Origin: Pediococcus damnosus
Lineage (GTDB): Bacteria > Bacillota > Bacilli > Lactobacillales > Lactobacillaceae
NCBI RefSeq assembly: GCF_001437255.1
Contig: NZ_JQBD01000005.1
Coordinates: forward strand, 1 to 53,412
Reading direction: 5' to 3'
Length of the DNA stretch: 53,412 nt
Of the stretch, positions 37,422-46,661 are shown piece after piece. The notes beneath the pieces are model-generated. The model saw only the letters and a list, made by a program, of their open reading frames with translations, had not been told where the DNA came from and did not search any database. The translations under genes and the position numbers were made by a program. Within the stretch, counting starts at the first letter, position 1; each line of letters begins with the position of its first letter.

Positions 37422-38645
37422 ATGCAAATTAAAAAATTACCCCAAGAGTTTATTACTGCACGTCCCATTCTTCAAACAATTGAAGGGGCGGGTTACGAAG
37501 CATATTTTGTTGGTGGCAGCGTCCGCGACACAATTTTAAAAGACCATATTCATGATGTGGATATTGCCACTAGTGCTTTTCCTTCTGAAGTTAAAGATCT
37601 CTTTAAAAAAACGATTGATACCGGAATTAAACACGGTACCGTAATGGTTCTTGATCATCAGCAAAAATATGAGGTTACCACATTTAGAACAGAAAGTGGC
37701 TACCAAGATTTTCGCAGACCAGACAAAGTAACGTTCGTTCGTTCCTTGGAAGAAGATTTAAAACGACGAGACTTTACAGTAAATGCTCTGGCTCTCAAAG
37801 AGGATGGAACTGTTGTTGATCTTTTTTCTGGATTACAAGATTTGCAAAATCATATTTTAAAAGCAGTTGGCATCCCTGAAGAACGCTTTCATGAAGATGC
37901 ACTACGGATGATGCGGGCCGTTCGTTTTGCCAGTAAGCTTGATTTCGTTATTGAAGAGAAGACAGAAGCAGCCATTAAGCATAACGCACCATTATTAAAA
38001 AAAATTGCCGTAGAAAGAATTTTAGTTGAATTCGAAAAAATGATGATGGGACAGGCCACTACTAAAGGTGTAAAGTACTTTCTTGAAACAGGGCTCTATG
38101 CTTATTGCCCACAGTTTGAGGGCAAATTAAAACCGCTTAGCCAGTTACTAAATCTCAATCCAAAGTTTCGTTTAACTACAGAAACTCAAGTTTGGCTGTT
38201 AATTTGTCATACACTTGAACTTTCTCGTGAGCAAAGTCGTTCATTTTTACGTGCTTGGAAAACCTCTAACGAGTTAATTGCTGAAGTGGAAAGTGGCATT
38301 CAGTTATTAAATGCCATTTCCAAAAACAGTGTCTCCGAAAAATTATTATTTCGGACTGGCAAAAAGGTACTTCAGAGTGTAATAAATGTTTTACTTGCGA
38401 TGAATAGTAAAATTGATACCTCAACTCTTTTGGCTCGTTACAACGAACTACCCATTAAATCTACGCATGAGCTTAACGTGAACGGCCACGACCTATTAAC
38501 GGCTAACATCACGACACCCGGTCCACAAATGGGCCGCATCATTAGTTATCTGCTTGATGGGGTTCTCACTGGTCAGTTTAAAAACAATCAATCAGAATTA
38601 CTCCTGAAAGCAAAAAAATATACCTCTTCAAATTTAGAAAGCTGA
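37422..38645 (+). CDS. cca: CCA tRNA nucleotidyltransferase
   Basis: This 407-residue enzyme adds or repairs the 3'-CCA end of tRNAs without a nucleic acid template. It is a class II member of the nucleotidyltransferase superfamily: GGSVRD at 31-36, catalytic Asp45 and Asp47 in DVDIATS, the RRDFTVNAL block near 110-118 and EERFHEDALRMMRAVRFASKL with the ERIL segment after it. Start: ATG 37422 is preferred over TTG 37416; the ribosome binding site is weak. The ABC-F gene follows after 6 bp. Confidence 0.95.
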   Translation: MQIKKLPQEFITARPILQTIEGAGYEAYFVGGSVRDTILKDHIHDVDIATSAFPSEVKDLFKKTIDTGIKHGTVMVLDHQQKYEVTTFRTESGYQDFRRPDKVTFVRSLEEDLKRRDFTVNALALKEDGTVVDLFSGLQDLQNHILKAVGIPEERFHEDALRMMRAVRFASKLDFVIEEKTEAAIKHNAPLLKKIAVERILVEFEKMMMGQATTKGVKYFLETGLYAYCPQFEGKLKPLSQLLNLNPKFRLTTETQVWLLICHTLELSREQSRSFLRAWKTSNELIAEVESGIQLLNAISKNSVSEKLLFRTGKKVLQSVINVLLAMNSKIDTSTLLARYNELPIKSTHELNVNGHDLLTANITTPGPQMGRIISYLLDGVLTGQFKNNQSELLLKAKKYTSSNLES

Positions 38646-38651
38646 TTATGC

Positions 38652-40553
38652 ATGCAAACTTTAAAAGCTGAAAATTTAACAGAAACGTACGGCACAAAAA
38701 CACTATTTGATCACATTAATTTCTTGATCAATGCCCATGATCGAATTGGGCTAATTGGAACAAATGGGACTGGAAAAACGAGTCTCTTAAATGTGCTCGC
38801 AAATATTGATCCGCAAGACAGTGGTGAAATTGAGACACCAAAGAATTACACGGTTGGTTATTTAAGACAAACACCTACATTGGACGATAACATGACCATT
38901 ATGGATGCTGTATTTGCCGGCTCACAGACCGTTTTCAAAACAATTCGTTTTTATGAAGAAACTTTGGAAAAATATTCTGCAAATCCTGAGAGCGCTGATA
39001 ATCAACGCCAATTTGAATTGGCCGAGCAACGTATGAATCAAGACGATGCTTGGACTGCTGAAAGTGATGTTAAAACAATTTTGACTCAATTACACATTAC
39101 AGATCTTAGTCAAAAAATTGGTACATTATCTGGGGGTCAACAAAAGCGAGTAGATCTTGCCCAAACCTTAATTCAGGCTCCAGATTTGTTAATGTTAGAC
39201 GAGCCTACTAATCATCTTGATTTTGATTCTATTGCTTGGTTAGAAAAATATTTAGCTGCTTACAAGGGTGCACTTTTAATCGTCACCCATGATCGGTATT
39301 TCCTTGATCAAGTAGCCAATCAAATTTGGGAGCTTTCATTTGGTAAGTTATACCAGTATCCCGGTAATTACCAAGCTTATGTAGCCGAAAAAGCTGTTCA
39401 AGAAGAACAAGCAGCATCCCAATCACAAAAACAACACCAACTCTATAAACAAGAGCTTGCGTGGATGCGGCGGGGACCTCAGGGAAGGGGTACCAAGCAA
39501 CAGGCACGGATTAACCGGTTTGATACTTTAAGTGATTCTGTAAATGCACCTGCTAAAAACACCGATAACATTGCAGTTCAACTAGGTCAGCAGCGATTAG
39601 GCAAGAAAGTAATTTCCTTGAAAGATGCTTCACTTCGGTTAGGCTCACACCTAATTTTGGATAAATTTACTGATCTTATCCAAGCAGACGAACGTGTCGG
39701 AATTACTGGAAATAACGGGACTGGAAAATCGACATTACTTAACGTCATTGCCGGGCGCATCCCACTAGATTCTGGCACAATTGATATTGGAGAAACTGTT
39801 AAGTTAGGCTATTATACACAAAAGATTGAACCAATTCCTGAAGATAAACGCATAATTAATTATCTTAGCGAAGTTGGGGCGGGGGTGTTAAATGCAAATG
39901 GCGAACGGATTAGTGTGACGAACTTGTTGGAACAATTTCTTTTCCCCCGCGCAATGCATGGAACATTAATTCGAAAACTTTCTGGCGGTGAAAAACGCCG
40001 TCTGTATTTATTAAAAATTTTAATGCAGCAGCCAAATGTTTTGTTACTTGATGAGCCTACAAACGATCTTGATATTGGGACACTTACCGTTTTAGAAGAT
40101 TATTTAGCTAATTTTCAAGGCACAGTTATTACGGTTTCTCATGATCGTTATTTCTTAGATAAAGTGGCAGACCATTTATTAATATTTGAGGGCCATGACA
40201 AAATAGCTCATTTTTCTGGACGTTTTACAAATTATCTTCATCAAATTAATGAAACCCAACAGGTATCTGAAAAGCAGGTTCAACCTCCTGAACCTACTTC
40301 ATCGAAAAATTCAACTGATGACCAAAAAGAAAAAACTAAGTTAACCTATGCGGAGCAGCTGGAATGGCAAACAATTGAAGCAGATATTGATAAATTAGAG
40401 AATCAAAAAAAGGATTGTCAATCACAAATGAATGCTACTGCAGACGATTATGGTAAATTAGCCGATCTTCAAAAAGAAATTGATGATCTGGATGCTCAAA
40501 TTGATAAGAAAATGACCCGCTGGGAATATCTGAGCCAATACACAACGGATTAA
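38652..40553 (+). CDS. ABC-F family ATPase (Uup/YfmR-like)
   Basis: This 633-residue protein has two ABC ATPase domains and no membrane segment, the layout of ABC-F translation factors. Walker A motifs are GTNGTGKT (36-43) and GNNGTGKS (353-360); signature motifs are LSGGQQKR (159-166) and LSGGEKRR (443-450). The linker between domains is charged. A C-terminal coiled coil (about 555-630, rich in Lys/Glu/Asp) matches the Uup/YfmR type. ABC-F proteins act at the ribosomal E site to relieve stalling. Antibiotic-resistance members differ in the linker, and I see no reason to call this one a resistance gene. Confidence 0.9.
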   Translation: MQTLKAENLTETYGTKTLFDHINFLINAHDRIGLIGTNGTGKTSLLNVLANIDPQDSGEIETPKNYTVGYLRQTPTLDDNMTIMDAVFAGSQTVFKTIRFYEETLEKYSANPESADNQRQFELAEQRMNQDDAWTAESDVKTILTQLHITDLSQKIGTLSGGQQKRVDLAQTLIQAPDLLMLDEPTNHLDFDSIAWLEKYLAAYKGALLIVTHDRYFLDQVANQIWELSFGKLYQYPGNYQAYVAEKAVQEEQAASQSQKQHQLYKQELAWMRRGPQGRGTKQQARINRFDTLSDSVNAPAKNTDNIAVQLGQQRLGKKVISLKDASLRLGSHLILDKFTDLIQADERVGITGNNGTGKSTLLNVIAGRIPLDSGTIDIGETVKLGYYTQKIEPIPEDKRIINYLSEVGAGVLNANGERISVTNLLEQFLFPRAMHGTLIRKLSGGEKRRLYLLKILMQQPNVLLLDEPTNDLDIGTLTVLEDYLANFQGTVITVSHDRYFLDKVADHLLIFEGHDKIAHFSGRFTNYLHQINETQQVSEKQVQPPEPTSSKNSTDDQKEKTKLTYAEQLEWQTIEADIDKLENQKKDCQSQMNATADDYGKLADLQKEIDDLDAQIDKKMTRWEYLSQYTTD

Positions 40554-40571
40554 ATCCAAGGAGAAATCACA

Positions 40572-41522
40572 ATGTTAGAACAAGCCTATCTAAATTTAGA
40601 AAAGTACGTTTTGGAAAATGGTAACTACAAAGATGATCGAACAGGAACAGGTACCTATAGTATTTTTGGTTATCAAATGCGTTTTAATTTGGCAGAGGGA
40701 TTCCCAATATTAACAACTAAACGCGTTCCTTTTGGCCTAATTAAAAGTGAACTTATGTGGTTTTTACATGGGGATACCAATATTCGTTATTTATTGGAAC
40801 ACCATAACCATATTTGGGACGAATGGGCGTTTAAAAAATGGATTGAAAGTAATCAATACACAGGTCCTGATATGACCGACTTTGGCCGTCGTTCTTTAAA
40901 AGATCAAAGCTTTGCCGATCAGTATCATGAACAAAAGAAGATTTTTGATGACAAAATCCTAAACGATGATACATTCGCTAAAGAGTTTGGTGATTTAGGT
41001 AATGTATACGGTAGCCAATGGCGTGCTTGGAAAACCTCCACTGGCGGAACAATCGATCAAATTAGTGAAGTGATTCACACAATTAAAACTAATCCTGATT
41101 CTCGGCGGATGATTGTTTCGGCGTGGAACCCTGAGGATATTCCATCAATGGCTTTGCCACCTTGTCACACAATGTTTCAATTTTATGTTGTTGATGGCAA
41201 ACTTAGTTGTCAGCTGTATCAACGTAGTGGGGATATTTTCCTCGGAGTTCCATTTAATATTGCTAGTTATGCTTTATTAACTTGCCTAATTGCTAAAGAA
41301 ACTGGTTTAGAACCTGGTGAGTTTATTCATACACTTGGTGATGCCCATATCTATGCTAACCATGTTGAACAAGTCAAAACTCAACTGTCACGATCACCAA
41401 GACCTGCGCCAAAATTAATTATTGATAGTCAGGCCAAAAGCATTTTCGATTACGATGTAAAAGATATTCATCTGGAAGGGTACAACCCTTATCCAGCAAT
41501 TAAGGCCCCAGTGGCCGTTTAA
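40572..41522 (+). CDS. thyA: Thymidylate synthase
   Basis: ThyA methylates dUMP to dTMP using 5,10-methylenetetrahydrofolate. The 316-residue length and the nucleophile Cys198 in [13 protein letters not shown] agree exactly with the well-studied L. casei enzyme, including the about 50-residue insertion in the small domain that distinguishes this type from the 264-residue E. coli form. [16 protein letters not shown] and [17 protein letters not shown] are also present. folA follows after 18 bp, so the dihydrofolate made by ThyA is recycled by the next gene product. Confidence 0.98.
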   Translation: MLEQAYLNLEKYVLENGNYKDDRTGTGTYSIFGYQMRFNLAEGFPILTTKRVPFGLIKSELMWFLHGDTNIRYLLEHHNHIWDEWAFKKWIESNQYTGPDMTDFGRRSLKDQSFADQYHEQKKIFDDKILNDDTFAKEFGDLGNVYGSQWRAWKTSTGGTIDQISEVIHTIKTNPDSRRMIVSAWNPEDIPSMALPPCHTMFQFYVVDGKLSCQLYQRSGDIFLGVPFNIASYALLTCLIAKETGLEPGEFIHTLGDAHIYANHVEQVKTQLSRSPRPAPKLIIDSQAKSIFDYDVKDIHLEGYNPYPAIKAPVAV

Positions 41523-41540
41523 ACATGGAGTTGATAAACA

Positions 41541-42056
41541 ATGCTAGCTTTTATTTGGGCTGAATCCAAAAACGGTGTCATCGGTTCTCATAATCAACTA
41601 CCTTGGCACATTCCAGACGATACAAGTTATTTTAAACAACTTACAACTAATCATCCGGTTGTGATGGGACGAAAAACTTTTGAGTCTTTCGGTGCAAAAC
41701 CTTTGCCTAATCGACTAAACATTGTTTTAACCCGCCAAACCAGTTTAAAAGAGACGGATAATCTCAAAGTGTATCATTCTGTAGAAAAATTCTTGGCAGA
41801 CTTTAGTTCTGACTCGCGATTAATATTTATCATTGGTGGTAAAGAGATTTACCGACAGCTTTATCCCTATGCAGAAAAATTATATCGAACTCGAATTGAC
41901 GATTGCTTTGCAGGTGATACAAAAATGATTGCCATTGATTATTCCAAATGGCGTTTAGTTGAGACACTAACTGGAAGTGGTCCTAAGAAAAAACCAATTC
42001 CACACCGTTTTGAAGTTTATGAACGAAAAAATACCGCAAGGGTATCCAACGACTAA
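41541..42056 (+). CDS. folA: Dihydrofolate reductase
   Basis: This 171-residue enzyme reduces dihydrofolate to tetrahydrofolate with NADPH. Family residues are visible: FIWAESKNGVIGSHNQLPWHIPDD (active-site loop and the acidic Asp near residue 26), VVMGRKTFES with the NADPH-binding Arg/Thr, and FIIGGKEIYRQLYPYAEKLYRTRID. Length and sequence fit the chromosomal enzyme of lactobacilli rather than a plasmid-borne dfr resistance gene. It forms an operon with thyA. Confidence 0.96.
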   Translation: MLAFIWAESKNGVIGSHNQLPWHIPDDTSYFKQLTTNHPVVMGRKTFESFGAKPLPNRLNIVLTRQTSLKETDNLKVYHSVEKFLADFSSDSRLIFIIGGKEIYRQLYPYAEKLYRTRIDDCFAGDTKMIAIDYSKWRLVETLTGSGPKKKPIPHRFEVYERKNTARVSND

Positions 42057-42075
42057 TGAAAATATGAGAGTACTC

Positions 42076-42084
42076 TGTTATAAT
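42076..42084 (+). promoter_or_regulatory. Extended -10 promoter of degV
   Basis: TG-T-TATAAT at 42076-42084 is an extended -10 with a perfect hexamer, 41 bp before degV; no good -35 is present. Confidence 0.65.
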
Positions 42085-42125
42085 CAATTGATAAATATAT
42101 ATCTGTGTAGAAAGTGTGATTTTTA

Positions 42126-42971
42126 ATGGCAAAAGTGAAAATTGTGACCGATTCTTCTTGTGGAGTAACCGATCAGGAAGTTCAAGATTATAACATCACC
42201 ATCGTACCTTTAACGGTCATGATTGACGATACAATTTATGTCGAACGTGAAACAATCTCAAATGAAGAGTTTTTAAATAAAATGCAACATTCAAAGGCGC
42301 TCCCCAAAACCAGCCAACCACCAATTGGTAAGTTTGTCGAAACCTTTGATAAACTTGGAGAAGATGGTAGCCAAGTTATTTGTTTTGATATGCTTGAGGC
42401 CATCAGTGGAACAGTTCACGCGGCAGAACAAGCTGCCCAGCTTTCCAAGACAGATGTTACTGTAGTAGACAGTCAGACAACTGATCGAGCTTTGGCTTTT
42501 CAAGTTATTGAGGCTGCCAAATTAGCCCAGGCTGGAAAATCTCGCGATGAGATTCTTAAAGCTGCCGTTAATATTCGTGATCATACAAAATTGTATATGG
42601 GTGTCATGACACTTGATAATTTAGTTAAGGGTGGCCGCATCAGCCACATGACCGGGATGATTAGTGGTTTTTTAAATATTAGAATTGTTCTACAGGTAAC
42701 TCAAGGTGAACTTAAAGTGGTTGCCAAGGGTCGTGGCATGAAAACCATTAATAAATTTTTCGATGAAGTTTATAAAAAAATGGCTAAAACTTCAAATATT
42801 AAAGCAATTGGGATTTCTCATGTAGGTGCTCTCCAAACTGTTTTGCCAATTAAGGAAAAAATTCAAGAAATGTTTCCAGACATTAAAATCCTGGTACGCG
42901 AAACAGTTCCAATTATTGCGACACATGGTGGCCCCGGGGCATTTGCTTTAATGTACTATACTGGTGATTAA
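42126..42971 (+). CDS. degV: DegV family fatty-acid-binding protein
   Basis: This 281-residue protein is a DegV (FakB-like) family member: it begins AKVKIVTDSSCGVTDQEVQDYNITIVPL, and the lipid-pocket segments KTSQPPIGKF and KGGRISHMTGMISGFLNIRIVL are present. DegV proteins bind a fatty acid; FakB members present it to the kinase FakA for use in phospholipid synthesis. The kinase is not in this window, so the pathway role is inferred. It is followed by a hairpin region and the SGNH hydrolase gene. Confidence 0.92.
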   Translation: MAKVKIVTDSSCGVTDQEVQDYNITIVPLTVMIDDTIYVERETISNEEFLNKMQHSKALPKTSQPPIGKFVETFDKLGEDGSQVICFDMLEAISGTVHAAEQAAQLSKTDVTVVDSQTTDRALAFQVIEAAKLAQAGKSRDEILKAAVNIRDHTKLYMGVMTLDNLVKGGRISHMTGMISGFLNIRIVLQVTQGELKVVAKGRGMKTINKFFDEVYKKMAKTSNIKAIGISHVGALQTVLPIKEKIQEMFPDIKILVRETVPIIATHGGPGAFALMYYTGD

Positions 42972-42986
42972 AAAGTTACCAAACTT

Positions 42987-43031
42987 AGCGGGACAATTGG
43001 TAGTGGTGATAAGCCTACCTTTTGCCCCGCG
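42987..43031 (+). other. Large imperfect hairpin between degV and the SGNH gene
   Basis: GCGGG (42988-42992) pairs with CCCGC (43026-43030), CAA (42994-42996) with TTG (43022-43024), and GGTAG (42999-43003) with CTACC (43015-43019), with small internal mismatches and an 11-nt loop. No T run follows, so it is not a standard terminator. It may be an mRNA processing or stability element. Confidence 0.5.
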
Positions 43032-43075
43032 TTTATATCTAAAGAACCTTAGTTAGGAGTCTAAAAAAGAATTTA

Positions 43076-44014
43076 ATGAAAAAAATTACTGATTGGGTGA
43101 TTATGCTAATTGTGTTTGTTGTTATTATTGCTTTAGTTGTTCTCGGGTTAAATTACTATTTTCCGACCCATTCAACGCCTGACCAATCCTCAAAAACAAC
43201 TCACATTGTTCATAAAGCCACAAAAACAAAAAAGAAACACATCCGTATTACTGCTCTTGGGGATTCTCTCACTCAAGGAGTCGGGGACAGTAAAAATGAA
43301 GGTGGTTATACAAAACGTCTTCAAAAGAAAATCAAAAGTAACTATAACGTCAAAACTAAGGTTGCCAATTATGGTGTTTCTGGCGAACGTAGTGATCAAA
43401 TCTTAAAACGGGTCAAACAAGATTCAAAGTTACAAAAATCTATTAAGAATTCTGACGCGATCACCATAACAGTCGGTGGAAATGATCTTTTTCAAGCCCT
43501 TCAAAAATATTCAACTGCTTCTTCAGGTGAATTTACACTTTCATTAGAAAAACTAAACATCAAGTATGCTACACACGTTCAAGACTTGTTAAAACAGGTT
43601 CGCAAATATAATTCAAATGCTCCTATTTATGTCGTTGGAATCTACAATCCATTTTTCGTGTATTTTCCAAATATCACCCAAATCAACAAAGCTATCACTA
43701 ACTTTGATGAGACAACTCAAGCGGCAGTTTCACAAACTAAATCAGCTTACTTCATTTCGGTTAATAAATTACTTTCGCGAGGCCAATACCAAAGTGCTAA
43801 ATCACTTAGCGAGCTCAAACAAAGTTCTACTGCAAAATCGATTGATGATATGCAAATCAGTAAAGTTGAAAAGAATCTAGAAAATACTAAAGAAAAAAAT
43901 ATTTATATTTCTAGTAGTGATCATTTTCACCCCAATCCAACTGGTTACGATCAAATGACTCGTCTTTTATTGCGTAGTTTGCACACGCATGATCAATGGC
44001 TTTATGAGGAATGA
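43076..44014 (+). CDS. Membrane-anchored SGNH/GDSL-family hydrolase (YpmR-like)
   Basis: This 312-residue protein has an N-terminal membrane anchor (about 8-28) and a short Lys-rich linker, then an extracellular SGNH hydrolase domain. Block I is ALGDSLTQG with catalytic Ser64, block III is VGGNDLF, and block V is SSDHFHPN with Asp282 and His285. The family includes lipases and esterases; the substrate is unknown and may be a lipid or cell-wall ester. The nearest ribosome-binding-like sequence (AGGAG, 43055-43059) is 16 nt from the ATG, unusually far. The stop overlaps the upstream part of the ypmS-like gene region. Confidence 0.88.
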   Translation: MKKITDWVIMLIVFVVIIALVVLGLNYYFPTHSTPDQSSKTTHIVHKATKTKKKHIRITALGDSLTQGVGDSKNEGGYTKRLQKKIKSNYNVKTKVANYGVSGERSDQILKRVKQDSKLQKSIKNSDAITITVGGNDLFQALQKYSTASSGEFTLSLEKLNIKYATHVQDLLKQVRKYNSNAPIYVVGIYNPFFVYFPNITQINKAITNFDETTQAAVSQTKSAYFISVNKLLSRGQYQSAKSLSELKQSSTAKSIDDMQISKVEKNLENTKEKNIYISSSDHFHPNPTGYDQMTRLLLRSLHTHDQWLYEE

Positions 44015-44019
44015 CAAAT

Positions 44020-44625
44020 ATGAAAAATAGAACAGAATTACCTAAGAAAAAAGGACTCAATTTATGGAAATGGGCTTTTATTGCTTTACTTGCCATCGTC
44101 ATCGCTTTTGGCATCTTCTTTAGGATGCGGATTGCCAACACACCCGTTCCAGACACACAAAGTCAAATCACGACGACAAAGGCAAGCTCAGTTGATGTAA
44201 AGCTTAATAAAGAACAACTAAATGCCTTGATGGCAGCTTATTTAAAACCATACCAATCGAACAAGGACTTCTCTTACCAGCTAAAAGTTAACAAACAGGT
44301 CCTTTTAATTGGCAAAGTCAAAGTACTTGGAAGTAATGTAAATTATGCATTATCGTTCACACCCAAAGTACAATCATCTGGCAACATTGTTTTAACTGCA
44401 AAACATCTTGCCGTCGGGGCATTGAGCATTTCTCCAAAATTAGTTCTGGATTACATTAATTCCAATTACAACCTTCCCAAATGGATTTCCATCAAGGATA
44501 AGGTTATTACATTAAATTTACAGAACATAAAAACAGCTAATGGTGTTTATTTCAAGGCCAAAAAACTAGATATTAAAAACGATAAATTTATTTTTTTAAT
44601 TAATATTCCAAAACAATCAAACTAG
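44020..44625 (+). CDS. YpmS family (DUF2140) membrane protein
   Basis: This 201-residue protein has a Lys-rich N-terminus, one membrane anchor (about 15-35, WKWAFIALLAIVIAFGIFF) and a beta-rich extracellular domain with VDVKLNKEQLNALMAAYL near 58-75, characteristic of the YpmS/DUF2140 family. Its function is unknown. It pairs with the SGNH hydrolase gene upstream, as ypmR-ypmS do in B. subtilis, suggesting a shared lipid or wall-related role. The ATG at 44020 has GAGGA 9 nt upstream; an ATG at 44011 is too close to that site. Confidence 0.85.
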   Translation: MKNRTELPKKKGLNLWKWAFIALLAIVIAFGIFFRMRIANTPVPDTQSQITTTKASSVDVKLNKEQLNALMAAYLKPYQSNKDFSYQLKVNKQVLLIGKVKVLGSNVNYALSFTPKVQSSGNIVLTAKHLAVGALSISPKLVLDYINSNYNLPKWISIKDKVITLNLQNIKTANGVYFKAKKLDIKNDKFIFLINIPKQSN

Positions 44626-44635
44626 AGGGTTAATT

Positions 44636-44866
44636 ATGAGTGTAAGTAAAACGTTTTATCAGTTTTTAATGACGCAACGCAATCCGGAAAGTTACGATCC
44701 AATCTCGGAATTTGCTAATAACGCCTTTTATGATCAGGCCTTTCCAAAACAGTCGACAAATTTTGACGAACTTTCCAAATATCTGGAACTAAACGGTAAT
44801 TATTTGTCTTCAATGACTATTTTTGATGAAACCTGGCAGAAATATTTAGATTCAAACGCGCACTAA
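44636..44866 (+). CDS. YozE family SAM-like protein
   Basis: This 76-residue acidic protein matches the YozE (DUF1250) family, a small helical SAM-like fold. The start SKTFYQFLMTQRNPESYDPISEFANNAF and the end MTIFDETWQKYL are typical. Its function is not known. It sits 10 bp after the ypmS-like gene and 11 bp before the S41 protease gene, in the same operon. Confidence 0.88.
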   Translation: MSVSKTFYQFLMTQRNPESYDPISEFANNAFYDQAFPKQSTNFDELSKYLELNGNYLSSMTIFDETWQKYLDSNAH

Positions 44867-44877
44867 GGAGATTGAAA

Positions 44878-46308
44878 ATGGATAAGAAGCAACCAAAAAC
44901 AGTTAAACGGACAACCTTAATTTGGTCTATTATTATTGCTCTGTTAGTGGGTGGTGGACTTGCCTATGGTGTGGCATATGTACAAACACGAGCCGTTATT
45001 TCTCAGGCACAGTCGACAACGGCATCAATGCAAAAAATTCAAGCCGTTTACTCAACCATTGAGGACAATTACTACAAACCAGTTAGTGCACAAAAGGTAA
45101 CTAACGGTGCAATCAAAGGAATGATTTCTTCCCTTAATGATCCTTTTTCTGAATATCTAGATAAAACAGATGCGACCAGCCTAAATAATCAGATTTCATC
45201 TAGTTTTTCGGGAATCGGAGCTGAGGTTCAAAAATCTGGACAATACATTAAAATTATTTCACCAATAAAGGGAACCCCGGCAAAAAAAGCAGGATTACAA
45301 CCCGGAGATCTGATTATCGCCGTTAATGACAAATCGATTGCTGGGAAGTCCGTGACTGAAGCCGTTAGTTTAATGCGTGGAAAAATTGGTACCAAAGTAA
45401 CATTGACACTCAAGCGAAATAATAAAGATTTCAAGCAAACTTTAACGCGTGAGAAGATACCTGTTAACACCGTGAATTCCCGCGTAATTAACAAAAAAAT
45501 TGGTTATATCCAAATTACATCAGTTTCAGAACGAACGGCATCAGAGTTAAAAACGGCCTTAAAAAACTTAGATAAAAAGGGCGTCAAATCATATGTTTTA
45601 GATGTCCGTGATAACCCAGGTGGTTTAATGGATCAAGCATTAAAAATGTCTTCAATGTTCCTTAAGAACGGAAAAGTTATCATGCGTGTCCAAGCTAAAA
45701 CTGGACAACAACAAGTTTACAAAGCTGGCAAAAAATATGATGGTGGCTATAAAGTTACTAAACCAGTGGCTGTATTAATGAATGGTGGGAGCGCAAGTGC
45801 TGCTGAAATCTTTGCCGGTGCATTACATCAATCTGCAAATGCGCCACTAATTGGTACTCAATCTTATGGTAAAGGTACTGTCCAAACGGTTAGTGATTTT
45901 AAGGATAAAAGCGAAATGAAAATAACAATTGCTAAATGGCTAACTCCAAATGGTAGTTGGATTAATAAGAAGGGACTTACACCCACTTATAAAGCCGACT
46001 ATCCAAAATATGCTTACTTACAATTAATAAATACTGATAAAACCTACAAAATTGAGGACGTTTCAACTCAAGTCAAAACTTTACAGAAGGAATTAAAGGC
46101 CTTAGGCTATTTCGAAGGTAAAACAAATGGCTACTTTGGTAAAACAACTCAAACGGCGGTTGAAGCTTACCAACAAAAAAACAAGCTCACCGTTACTGGT
46201 ACAGCTGATTCAAAAACTATTTTGAACATTGAAACTAAAATTCAATCACAAATTGCTAAGAATGATAATGCTTTGAAAAAGGCAGAAAATGTTTTGAATA
46301 AGAAATAA
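44878..46308 (+). CDS. S41-family carboxy-terminal processing protease with PDZ and peptidoglycan-binding domains
   Basis: This 476-residue protein is a CtpA-type protease. Domains in order: membrane anchor (about 12-33), PDZ domain (about 90-170, with GIGAEVQ and AGLQPGDLIIAVND), and the S41 serine protease core with Ser307 (GGSASAAE) and Lys332 (SYGKGTVQ), the expected 25-residue spacing. A C-terminal PG_binding_1 repeat follows (about 395-450, LQKELKALGYFEGKTNGYFG). It would cleave extracytoplasmic proteins close to the wall. The ATG at 44878 is 7 nt after AAGGAG; a TTG at 44872 is in frame. A terminator follows. Confidence 0.93.
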   Translation: MDKKQPKTVKRTTLIWSIIIALLVGGGLAYGVAYVQTRAVISQAQSTTASMQKIQAVYSTIEDNYYKPVSAQKVTNGAIKGMISSLNDPFSEYLDKTDATSLNNQISSSFSGIGAEVQKSGQYIKIISPIKGTPAKKAGLQPGDLIIAVNDKSIAGKSVTEAVSLMRGKIGTKVTLTLKRNNKDFKQTLTREKIPVNTVNSRVINKKIGYIQITSVSERTASELKTALKNLDKKGVKSYVLDVRDNPGGLMDQALKMSSMFLKNGKVIMRVQAKTGQQQVYKAGKKYDGGYKVTKPVAVLMNGGSASAAEIFAGALHQSANAPLIGTQSYGKGTVQTVSDFKDKSEMKITIAKWLTPNGSWINKKGLTPTYKADYPKYAYLQLINTDKTYKIEDVSTQVKTLQKELKALGYFEGKTNGYFGKTTQTAVEAYQQKNKLTVTGTADSKTILNIETKIQSQIAKNDNALKKAENVLNKK

Positions 46309-46348
46309 AAAAGTTCATTTATGATACACATAGAAATATCGGATACAG

Positions 46349-46381
46349 ATAAAAAGCCTTCTGCCTATGAGGGCTTTTTAT
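46349..46381 (+). terminator. Rho-independent terminator after the S41 protease gene
   Basis: ATAAAAAGCC/GGCTTTTTAT (46349-46358 and 46372-46381) forms a 10-bp stem with U-rich 3' arm. It ends the degV-to-protease block. Confidence 0.85.
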
Positions 46382-46539
46382 ATTGAAATCAGACTTAATC
46401 ATAAAATAAGTTTAGTACCATTTGTAAATAAATTTTAAAAACTTTTTCTTAGAATTAAAGTGTCCATAACTGGATCAAAAATTATCCGTTAATCTCAACT
46501 AAAATAAGCATCTAATCCGCGAAAGACCAGTGCTATTGC

Positions 46540-46568
46540 TTCCACTTTGTGCAAATGTGAACTATACT
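46540..46568 (+). promoter_or_regulatory. Probable promoter of ppsA
   Basis: TTCCAC (46540-46545) and TATACT (46563-46568) are spaced by 17 bp. The -10 is good and the -35 weak. Transcription would start about 6 bp before the cre site. Confidence 0.5.
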
Positions 46569-46580
46569 TAGGTCGGTTAA

Positions 46581-46594
46581 TGTAATCGCTTTCA
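46581..46594 (+). promoter_or_regulatory. cre site (CcpA operator) of ppsA
   Basis: TGTAATCGCTTTCA fits the catabolite-responsive element consensus TGWNANCGNTNWCA at every position. It lies just downstream of the probable -10, where bound CcpA would block transcription. Repression of a gluconeogenic enzyme during growth on glucose makes physiological sense. Confidence 0.8.
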
Positions 46595-46661
46595 AAAAAA
46601 CGATTTGTTTGTTGATGAGGAAAAAAATTCAAGTGATTGATTATTACAAGGAGGTAATATC

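Larger units (their letters stand above)
46382..46661 (+). promoter_or_regulatory. Intergenic regulatory region before ppsA
   Basis: This 280-bp AT-rich stretch has no plausible gene. It contains a small GGAT/ATCC hairpin near 46476-46491, a probable promoter (46540-46568), a cre site (46581-46594) and the ppsA ribosome binding site AAGGAGG near 46649-46655. No other feature is seen. Confidence 0.6.

Noticed and set aside
38652-40553. Possible ABC-F antibiotic resistance determinant
   Set aside because: The C-terminal coiled coil and sequence fit the housekeeping Uup/YfmR type, and it sits in a conserved chromosomal operon.
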